Positions 44,201-56,200 of a DNA stretch of 64,000 nucleotides are shown here, piece by piece (position 1 is the stretch's first letter; every line of letters begins with the position of its first letter). The stretch spans positions 1-64,000 of the forward strand of contig JAQGDQ010000287.1 in assembly GCA_030141605.1 (NCBI GenBank). Reading direction: 5' to 3'. The notes below the pieces were generated by a model. The model was not told the origin of the DNA and made no database searches. It was given only the letters and a program-made list of their open reading frames with translations. This DNA comes from Tubiluchus corallicola. Taxonomy: Eukaryota > Priapulida > Priapulimorpha > Priapulimorphida > Tubiluchidae. The position numbers were made by a program, and so were the translations under genes.

Positions 44201-47200
44201 TTATAAGTATGTATTATAACAATTAATTTGATGTAATTATAAGTATGTATTATAACAATTAATTTGATGTAATTATAAGTATGTATTATAACAATTAATT
44301 CGTTGTAATTATAAGTATGTATTATAACAATTAATTTGATGTAATTATAAGTATGTATTATAACAATTAATTTGATGTAATTATAAGTATGTATTGTGTA
44401 AATTTGTTTGTCTTAAGATAAAGAGAAAATAAGAAATTGATAGGCATTAAAATTGCTTTGTTTTTGTCTTTGCACATTGTAATCGATAATAAAGAGGTAA
44501 AACTGCAAAAAAAGTTAAAATGCACAGGTTGTAAAGCCACGAGCAGCAGCATTATAGGTGAATAAAGAACGGGTAATTCTTCTAAACTCACGGTCTTCTG
44601 ATTTAATATTTGCAATTAAATATTCACACTGTTTTTGCATTTTTTAGTTTGTTGTATGGCGACCAAGCTCGATTCTTTGAAGCTGAATTCACTCCAAAAT
44701 TGAAACACGAGAAAATGGGCACTTTGTCCATGGTAAACAATGGCAGCAATATGCATGGGTCCCAGGTGTGATTCTTATTTTAGCATTATGGTAGATTGCA
44801 TCAAGAGTTATAACTTTTAATTATTATTTTCAATGCTACTGTCATTAAAGGATTGCACCATTTATCAAAGTTCTTTCAGGCTTTCTGTTCATAGCCAGCT
44901 GTATACATGCTAGACTGTTGAATCATGTAACTGTTATGCACATGTCTGATATTTTCTTGATCTGACTTGAAAAATATTTTCAGTTTTTCTTTACGCTTGC
45001 CACGTCACTGGATTACCTGGATGGAGTTCACACCGTGTTCGGCGAAGTGGCAGAAGGTCTGGACATCCTGGAAAAGTTGGGAGAAACAATCGTCGATGAA
45101 AACTATCGTCCTTACATTGATATCAGGTATGTCATTTTAACATTTTCTAAATAAGCTGGTACTCAGTCAAGGGAGATCAAAGCTTGCGAGCATGTTATTT
45201 CTAATGGACGGGTTACTAATATCTTTTAGAACTATTGCTATAAACCATCTGATGCAATCATATTAATATGTAAATGATGGTTTGACTTGATTTAACATTT
45301 TATTATGTATCACTGTTTAAGAACTTTTGTAACTAGCAAGGTACATAATTAAAGTATCATAAATTTAGTTATTTGTTTTCTAAAGTTTTGTCATTTATAA
45401 ATGCCATTTATAACAGCTTAGGTAGTAGTAGTGCTAGGAAAAGAAGAAAAGTTCAGAAATCAGGACTGCCTACCTGCTTCAGAGCCTGTACAGCTTCTGC
45501 ACCTAGCCCCCTCGATCTTTGAAATTCATATATTGAGTATTTAACATATAATGGTTAAATTTTTATGTGTGTGATAGTACATATGGTGCATATTGTGGTT
45601 CAAGAATAATATGCAGCCAATATTTTACTTACTAATGTCAAGTCAAGGAAGCAAACACTAACATATAAGAAATGGGAGCTAGCGGTTATTACTTTTGCAA
45701 GTTTTTACTATTAACTAACACAACATTTAATTCAATAGAATCACCGTATCCACAAGGCTAATGACAAGGTTTACAAACTAATATTACATAAGTTAAAGCC
45801 AAGTTAAGAATTGAAATAGTTACTTTTTTCACGTTTTTTACAAAGTTTACAATTCCCCACATACAAGTAATTAGTTCCAGAAGCAGATTAGGGTTAGGAT
45901 TAGGGTTAGAGTTCGGGTATTTAAATTGTATGGGTAATTGTAAACTTCTTCTTTGAATTTAAATGAAATAGTGTGAGCATGTTGTTCCCATGTTTTCCTA
46001 CAGCACTCCATCATTGACTGCAAGAGTTGTATGTCAGTTTTCCATTCTGCTTAGCATGGAAATCAGGAAGTTGTTCGTATAAAATACTTTAATGAAAACT
46101 TTAATGAGTCGAATGTAAAAGTAAATCTTGTAGAAATAATCTCCCACCTGTTCTCTCCTTTTATAGAATAGAATAACTAACTTGTTGTTGTTGATAAGCG
46201 ATATCATTTTGTAATAATTCACGCGATCATACTCGATGATCCAACTGATCGTTGTTGATAAGTGATATCATTTTTTAGAATAAATCACACGATCATACTC
46301 GATGATCCAAAGGATCGTTGTTGATAAGTGATATCATTTTGTAGAATAAATCACACAATCATACTCGATGATCCAAAGGATCGTTGTTGATAAGTGATAT
46401 CATTTTGTAGAATAAATCACTGTCATATTCGATGATCCAAAGGATGGTTGTTGATAAGTGATATCATTTTGTAGAATAAATCACACAGTCATACTCGATG
46501 ATCCGAAGGATCTTTGTTGATAAGTGATATCATTTTGTAGAATAAATCACACAATCATACTCGATGATCCATTTGATGATCCAAAGGGATTACATTTCCC
46601 AGACCGTTCTCCAGAGCCGACCAGGGAGCAGCTTGAGGTAAATGATATTGTGATAATGTCAAGTAAGTTTCAGTTTCTATGAATTTTATATTTTTTACAC
46701 ATTTTTTTCTAATTTAAAATTATTTGAATTCGTTCCATTTGGCTTTTATGGTTTAAAAAGTGAACGGATTTGTGATTGGTCTATTATGAAGCTTGTAGTC
46801 ATTCACAATTATTTATATAGCACTATAAATTATTATTATTACTATTTATTATAATGTTATTATGTTATAGTAATTACCTGTCTAATTTACGTTTTATATC
46901 AAGCATTGATGAATGGTAAAAGCAAATATATAAACAATGATTTAACACTTAGAAATTATGTGTTAAAAATGTGGATTTCTCTAATGACTATGCAAAAATA
47001 CTCACTTTTTAAGTGTTTGCGCATTTTTTGGAAATTGCTAAACGTACTGACCTTTGTTCCAATTTGTAGATCTTTTCAAGCCTAGAAATCCAATTGTAGT
47101 TTTGTTTGTAATGTTAATTATCAGCTGCGTATTATTGTCTAAATCAGGGGTGTGCAAATTATCTGACTAGCCGGGCCACATTAAATTTTCCCGCAATTCC

Positions 47201-50200
47201 TGCGGGCCACAGGCAGTTTGATCATTAGTACAGAAAGGCCTAATAACAATTTTTTTGCATCCGACCTGCGTACATCATTACTACTACACTCAAGAAACTA
47301 TTTTAGAAGTTATTAAAATTTATATTACAAACCATATATTTCTACTTTCAGGACAGATAGTGGTAATTTCATTACAATGCATATTAGTAATGTGTATCAC
47401 ATATTAGTAATGTGTGACATTAAGCTACAACCGTCCTGTAAGGGTTAATGGCATCCGATCTAGTAGAAAAAACTACCCGCACTATCTTTGGGATCATGGC
47501 ACGGACTTCAGCTGGATACACTCAATTAATCACCCGGGCGCACTTTCATTAGGTTGACAAATCTCTTTGCGGGCCGCACAAATTCTCTCGGCGGGCCGCA
47601 AGTGGCCCGCGGGCCGCAATTTGCACACCCCTGGTCTAAATTATAGGCAAAAGTTCAAATTTGCAGAAACTGGTTCACGCGTAAACAAAATCTGCTGCAC
47701 CCAGCTCTGAAGTTCCAACTAATTTTTCTGTTGCAGTGAAACAACTAATGTAGTAGCAATTTGCAAATAAAAAAAATCAGTATATATTAAGTGGAATTTG
47801 GCTACCAGCCATACTTTTCTAGAACAAAAGAGAAATTGCCTTTTTTCGGCATATTGCAAAGCAAATTGTGTTAAACACTACTCGTATTTTTTGCAACATG
47901 GGAAATCCATTCACTTTACTTGTTAGTTCTGTGACTAGATAAGCTCTGTCACGTGATTTTGAAACTTATCTACGTTACCTTTATTGATATATGAATTCTG
48001 CCAGGTTTTCCTAGACACTCCTCTGCATTTGTTAAATGAGGACAGTATATTTAGCCTGATACCCTTTAAGTGTTAAAAGTAACAGTAACAACTTTTCCTT
48101 TTACTATAATGTCTGTTAGTTTTAATACCAAATGAATCGCAAATTCTTTGGCTGTAATTGTGGATTAGCAAATTTTCATAATTTTGCAGGCGGTTTAATA
48201 ACCCAAATCTTTAATACCACTTTGTAGCTTGTAAAAACTACTTACGGTTTCATGAAATTTATTCAGTTAGGATTAAGAGATTTTTAGGCTTTTAAATTAG
48301 ATGAGCCAAATGAACTAATTAGTTCATTTCGTAGAAAATATATCAAGTTTTGTTGCAGAATTTACTGCAAAAAACCATGTAGTGCAATTAAATAAATTTT
48401 GCAAGTAGCTGCAGCCAAGCTGAAATATAAGATCAAAAATTAATAACTGTATTCAATATGCAGAGCAAATGAGTGACTGTGGTCACCGTCTGCGATGAAA
48501 TATTTAATACCAAAAATATTCTGTATTGTTAACTGAATAAAATATTGTTCTAATTGGTCAGACAAAATATCTTTACAAGTTGATCTTTTTGGATACGCCC
48601 AATAATTTATTTACATTTTCGTTTTCTGTACAATATTATTGTATTTAATCTCACCACATTTATGCATTATTATTGTTATGGTAAATAGAACGAACTGAAC
48701 TGAATTGAACTGAAAATAGCAAAACATGAAATGAAATTGACACATGGAACGCCGTTCATTTTGTAAGACATTCTAAATCGCTAAACTGGCTTTCCAAGTA
48801 TAAGATTGGCGTAGCTTATAAGTTAATTTCTTTTGTTATATTGTGCTAAATGGATAAAAAAATAAATCTAAATCTAAATAAATCCTTGTGTTAGGAATCA
48901 CTGTTAACCACATTATGCATATTCTGTAAGAACTTTATTCCAATATTTTGTTTATGCTCAAACTGAATTTAAGTTTTCTAATTTTATTTGGCGTGGTGTT
49001 TAATTCGATTTTAATTGTTTTTTGCAGTCTGGCAGAATAGCTCCGGATGAGGAGATCGACGACACAAAGGGGAAGACAGTTGAGGAAGTTGAAGAACTCA
49101 TCCAAGACAAAGAGGAAAAGGCCAGAACACAGATTTTAGAAATGGTAATTTTTTTGTATTTTCATGCACATTGAACATTTTGTGGATAGAGAATCGATTT
49201 TTAAGCTTGGCATTATTTAGCTTCTGAAAGGTGGTGATTGAAATACGAGTTATTTAACCCAGGTCTTCGCTTCAAATCCCATCCATTCCACAATATTTCA
49301 GCCATCTTTCTTTCTTTAACTCGTTACCCTCAATGGGCAACAATTGTTAAAATAAACCGTAATGGTTTATAAACATCCTGGCAATCACAGTCATAATCTA
49401 ATTAATTAATTATACTTTGAGAGGTCTCATCAGAGATTCTAAAGCATTTAACAACCTTGAGCAGCTAAAGACCCATTAAACCCAAAAACTGATTAAGTTT
49501 GCAAACAGATTTGGAAACGTGATTGTACAGAATTAAAATAAATTTTCGTTTAAGCAGTTAAAAAAATCCCAGTTCTATTAAATTCTCACTTTATAATGTG
49601 GAATGTTTTCTGAACTGGCATTGATTAATCAAGGCTTTGCTGTCCAGGTGCCGACCCGAAACGCGTATTGAAAAACTTTCTCCTTAAGCTGAAATTTGGT
49701 TCGAGCTAAAATTTCAAGATTATTTTGGTTTGAGAATTTTTAGCATTTTATTTGAACTGAAACTGGAAGCATAAGCAAATTACAATAAGCTGCTGTTATG
49801 AGAATTTGGCATGACACTGCAATTCCCAAAACAATGGCGATTAATTATCATCCTTCCTAGTCGGTCTCACGTGCAAAGCATAAAACCAATGAAGCCAACA
49901 AGGTCTTACTGCCATTTCTGTTGAACTTTTATTGCAGTGATAACTTATTCAGTTCGAAAACCTTAAAATGCTAAAATTTTAATGGAAACGAAGTCGCTTG
50001 TATTAACGAGCTTCGTTAATTATTGATTTTTGTTTTGCTGGTTTAGGTTGGTGATATTCCCGATGCAGATGTGGCTCCGCCTGACAATGTCCTGTTTGTT
50101 TGTAAGCTGAATCCGGTTACCACTGATGAAGATTTGGAAATCATTTTCTCTAGATTTGGCAAAATAAACAGGTGCGTTGTGTCTTGATTTCATTTTTAAC

Positions 50201-53200
50201 TGTTAAGTTGTGGAATAAAAATAGTTAATTTGCGATATAATCTGTGGTTGTTGATTTGGTTTTAAACCTAAACAAACTGTACTTATACCATTGTACCTTT
50301 GTAGAACTTGCAAAACAAAAGTCTTCAAGGGGGTTTAAGTGGCTGTGAATCTTTAATAATCAGCCACATTTGACAATATGAAAGCACAAGATTAAATATT
50401 ATCACAATATTAATTTGTGTGTTTTCCTACAGAGAAATCAGGATACTATATTTTGCCACATTTGTCATTGATAAAACTACTTGCTGTATCAATGCGTTTT
50501 AGAGGCTCGTCGTATGTCTATTCTCATGTGAAATCTGTCTTTGTTTAGCTTTTGAATGATAAATTCGCACAACCTTTGTAGCACTTAGCACTACCTGAGG
50601 TAAAGTTTGCCTCTTCAGGATTAGGACTGGAGGAGGAGTGTGGGTTAGAACATGGATGAGCAAAAAATGCCACTACTTTGTCAGAATTTTCTAGCGCTCT
50701 TCAAGTTAGAGGTTCAAGTTGCTAACACGAAATTTTCTCATTTGTATGCTAATTTCAGAAACATTGAAGCAAAATTTGCCACTCATTCAATTTTAAAAAG
50801 TTTAAATTGTATTACTGTCAAGTTTTTGTGTGTCTGCATCAATTTTTGCTACAATTTTACTCATATTTTTATTAGGAAAACTTTTCAGACAGGATGCGCT
50901 CAAGAAATGACATTATTACTGCAGGTGCAGCGATGCATAATATCCTATAGAGGCATGAAGTCATTCGTATGCGAAGGATTTAGCAAATCTGTAGATTTAT
51001 GCAATTTTTTACAGTGAACCTGTATGTTGTCAGTTCAGTGGCGTGCAGAGATTTGCTGATGGCCCCTAGGCCAACTCCTTGATTGTATCCCCCTAAGACT
51101 CGAAGTAAGGGGTTGAAAAATAGGGTTGAAAAATGTGGGAAAAGAAGACATTTTAAATATATAAAACAGATGAAACATGTAATAAATATTTATTCAAATT
51201 AAATATAAATTGGGCCCTATTTATTAAGTTCGGTTCCCCAAATGAGATCTCCTGTTACAACGAAGTTAAAAGAGACAATTTCAGATTTAAAAAACTACAT
51301 TTTTATTTCACTCTTTGATTTGAAGCCCTCCCAATATGGATGTCCGGGGCCATCACACCCTCTAACCCCCTATCTGCACGTTACTGTATCACTTTTTCTT
51401 GGTCCTACATTCAGAAATCGCCCATTTCCTACTTTTTGTCATATAAAATGATGTTGGTCTCAAAAATCGTAATGAGCTCTTACCTTCATTCTGATTGGTA
51501 ACCAAGAAACTAATTTTAATTAAGTGAATAGAAAAGCTGCTGCTTTTTTGGAGTCTCAAGCCATCTGATTGGAGTAAATAACTATAGCTATCAGTGCAGA
51601 AAATTTTTACTAAAATGTATTAAGCAATGGTAGTCATGACTGACTTGGACTATAGAGTCAAAACCTGTATTATAATATATTCAGGTACAATAAAATAATT
51701 ATGTGTAAGCATTAGTAGGGATTAGGATTAATGTAGGTTAAATAAATAAGGTTAGTTAATATAATACATAATGTGTGACCTTATTAAAGGAAAAGCCAAG
51801 CTTTCTGGGAAGTCAGGCTTATTTCAATGTTTGCAAAAGTTGTTAGAAGGATTTAGTCATAAGTGTGATAATTACCGCTTGTAATTAGTAAAATCACTTT
51901 GGAGTCGCAATAATTTCATGTTTGGTTGATTATAATTTAGCCCCCCCACTTTCTCCTAACAATGACGCCGTTGTTTGGCAGTTTCCGCCAAAAATACAAG
52001 TTTCACAAAGAATTAGATAATATTTTTGCGTGAAGATTTCAAATTGTTAGAGTTAGAGCCAGCTAAGCTGCGGAAGTTTGAATTAGTTTAAGCAGCGCGT
52101 GTTTTTGGAAACCAAAAGCGAAAAGTCACGAAGTCCACCAGTTACATCAAAATTTTCAAGTGAATGGTGGCTTCCGCCACGCATGAGAATATCTGTACAG
52201 CAATAGTGTAAAATAACTTATACTTTACAGGCAATTTCTTTGTTATATTTTCCTAAGTTTATAGTGATAGCAGTAGATAAACTCAACATGCTGAGTGACT
52301 TGTTTTTTCCTTTAAAACGGGTACTCACAAATTATTAATTTTGTAGTGTTAGTGTTTTTTTAAGACTAGTATTCTTGCTTTTTAATTGAACTATGTGTAA
52401 TTTATAGTCATTTGTTTTCTTAAATTACTGTAACTCATCTAAAGAGTACACAGCTTACAAATGCGTATCTAATAAGAATGAGCTAAATGTTATTTGTTTC
52501 AGTTGTGAAGTTATAAGAGACTGGAAGAGTGGAGAATCTTTACAGTATGCCTTCATAGAGTTTGATAAGGTGAGGTTTTTTATGAATAATGATGTTCAAA
52601 AAACAAGCAGTGGCTAATGTTTCATTTCTCCACACACAAGAAATTAGTTCGTGAAACGGATTAGGGTCAGTGTTAGTGTTAGGGTGTTTAAATTGTATGG
52701 GGAATTATAAACTCCTTCCCAAGCTTAGCAGTCGTACCAGTTTTTTTATCAATGTGCAATTACTATGCATGCTGTTCTTTAAGCAATTACATTATTAGGC
52801 AGTAACTACTAGCTGCAAGAGTACTGCCATCTTTTTTGTAAGTTTTATATATGTTTTTAGGATTTGATGATTTGTTATTAAGCCAGTTGAGGTCCGAATA
52901 TGTGGCATAAAGAGCCTAGTTTTTTGCATTGCATATGTGCGTATGGTTCTGTCTAGAAAAAATCTTGACATTAGTGAACAGCCAGGACCTGATTATGACC
53001 TTTTCGTGTCCCTAGGCTATTGGAATTATGAGCCCCTTCAGACGGAGCTACCCTCTAACAACTTGCCTGCATCTGTCTTGAATATTACTTACTTGCAATA
53101 CATTTAGCGACATTTACATAGCTTGAAGTTAACTTGCTGTTGGTTTCACTCTATAAAGATGGAATTCCAAAAATTTTTATTTCAAGTTAAATGAATTACT

Positions 53201-56200
53201 CAGCAATGAAAAATATGAAAATATCATACTTAATTTTTAAAAAAAGTTATATTTGAAAATCTTTTATCAGGCCACCTCAAGCTTTGGCCCCTAAGCTTGA
53301 GGGGCACTAGTTACAGTCTATGCTAGACTATAGGACAATCTGGTCCTGCAAACGCCTAAAAGCTTCCACTCGTTAGTTGTCAGACGAAAACTCGCATTAA
53401 GTTGAGTTAGACTTGAGGTGAAAGATCATTTGAAGTTCACTAGTGGATGCCAACTCATAGGTTTAAATGACTGCACTTCTAATATTGAGCAGTAATACAA
53501 AAATGTGTCGTTCAAGGGTCGTCTTTGCTTAACAGTCGATTTGCATTTTTTGTATTGTCAACATTATTGGCTACAAAGTGGACGAAGTAATTGTAGTTTT
53601 TAAGTTTAATAGGTGCTGAAATTCGTAAGAAAAAGCACTTGTGCATGCTTGTGGAGAAACTGTTTGTAGTTTACTGAACTTTAACATTATAAATAATTAC
53701 TAAATTATTTGCATACAGTTAAACCTCTGTGTACTGCCTAACTTGGGACTGTTAAATAAGTTGGTGTTAAGCGAGTTTGGTATTGTAACGAGGTTCATTA
53801 AAACGTACATATCTATGTAAATATAGATTTATTGTTTTACCGAAAGATTGGACATTAAGCGAGGTTGTATTGTAAAGGGGGGGGGGGGAGTGTTATAGCA
53901 AAGTTTGACTGCATTAGCATAGGTTGTAACTTAACTTAATTAAATGTATGTAGTTTAGCATAACCAAACTAACCCTTGGAAATATTGTATTGAATTAAGA
54001 CCTGCCTTGATCACAAGGGTATTATGGTCCATTAAATACACCTTTGAGTGGACTTGTAACGAAAAGGTTGCTGGTTCAGACCCAGTCACGACTATTTCAC
54101 ATTTCCTTTCTTATAATTCAGGTTGATTTAACACGTTTAATTGAGGTATTGTAAATAATTACACGTTTTTCTTTTCCTTCAGGCAGAAGAGTGTGAGAAT
54201 GCATACTTCAAAATGGACAACGTCTTGATCGATGATCGTCGCATTCATGTTGACTTTAGCCAGTCGGTGTCCAAGCTGAAGTGGAAGGGAAAAGGTATTT
54301 AGGGGTTCTTTGTGCTCATTATCATATTTTTCTTATTGGTGTTATATTCATAGATTTTGTTTGATTCGTTTAGTGGTGTATTTAGTGCAAAGTGTGTTTT
54401 GGCAGATATTTTTTCTAATATTTTTAGTGGCAGCAGGTTATCCAAAAATATATTTACTCTGAGTTTTTTTTAATAACTGCCCATTGATTCATAGTGTCAT
54501 TTCATGAGCATCCATCATATAATCCAGTTATTATTTGCATTAATTTGTCTGCAGTTGAACAATTTTGTATGTGCTTGTAGTTGTTATTTATTTTAAACAT
54601 AGTTTATTGGCTTAAATCAGATGGTTTTGCATAACTGATTCATAAATACACAATGCCCATAATACATAATTGACATGCAATTAAATTAAACAACATTAAA
54701 TTGTTATTTTCACTTAATTTCTTTTGCGATGCTGACATGTTAATATTTGTCAGACTGGATAAACTGCCTTTCGTGCAACTTTGGAGCTCAAGACATGTAG
54801 CTTAATGTGTTTTTTACACATGTGCAAAGTCTGAAATAATGTCAGACGACATTTTGGTATTTGTAGGAAAAGGAGTTGAGAGTATTAATGGCACAAACGT
54901 TCAAGACAGGGAAAGTGTAAATAAGCCCAAGATTAGAGATGAAAAACGGTATGTATGATTGTTGTAAATGATACAAAGAATTGCTTGCAAGTTCTAAATG
55001 ATTCGTCTTGCAGTTTGACGTGTGTTTATTGGCTTGACATGTTATCATATGACTATGTGAGGTAGATGCTTTTGTAGTTATGCATGTATTAAATGCATAT
55101 ATATATATATATATATATATGATAAATAACTTATGTAAGTCTTATGTAAGTCATTTCAAATCCAATGGTTCATAATTTTATGGAGATGGTCAACCTACAA
55201 AAAAATGAGGAAAATAATTATTGCTGTAATCATATTCTATAGAACTGTTGTGGTCACTTTGACTTATATACAAATGTAAGTAACCTATTTTGTCACTATA
55301 AGTTACTACTAATTAACCAAAAACATATTCAGACATCAGATCTAGTACTGTACATGATTCGCAACTACGACTGCACACTGAGCTTGTTTTTTTATACAAA
55401 ACTGTTACTGCAACGTTTTTTATAAATGAAAATTTAGAAACTGAAATAGCCTTGCTTTGTCTACAGGTAAAACTAAATAATGTGGTATGCATGTTCTCCT
55501 GTTTCCATTACTTTTATTGTTTACAGGTTACGTAACTGTCATGTAACCAATCCCTTTACTGTGATTATGAGTCTGTAGGTCATAAAATGTCGTATAACTT
55601 ATTTAGAAATGTGTATATGCTTTCTGATCGCTGTCTTTATCAGAATCTTGATGAGCAGTTGTTCTAGTATCACAATACAGAAAAGTCTAAAAGTTTAAAA
55701 ATCTTCAAACCTGTGTGAAGATTTGTGAGGCCCTTTGAAATCATGTAAAAATGTATATTCGCACTTTGTGCTTTGTTAACTGACAAATTTTTGGGTGTTT
55801 TACGCATTTTACCGAAATTTTATTTATGGTTGTTTCAGAGTTTCAGCTTCCTTTTTGATTGGCTGTCTGTTGATTTATTGTTTGATTGTTACTCCGAAGG
55901 AAACTAATTTTTGTTTTATGCCTGTTGTAGAACTTCTGGTAAACAGACACACAAACATACAGAAAAGCAGGACCTTGTAAAGAAAAGAGAGCGAGCATCT
56001 AGTTCCTCGTCAGAAGCGAGTCCGGACAGGAGAAGAAAGGAGAAGAATATTTTTAGTGAGATAAAGCCAAGCCACAAAGAAAACAAGCAGAAAAGTCTTA
56101 GCAGCATTTCCACCTCTGAACGAAGCTCAGAGACCAAACGAAGAACTGAATCAGCCTCTAAAGCTTTTGAAAAAAGTAGCCAACAAGCTGCTAAGCACAG

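Noticed and set aside
45885-45920. Interstitial telomere from a chromosome fusion
   Set aside because: The telomere-like units lie inside a short inverted-repeat element with a second copy at 52615-52712.
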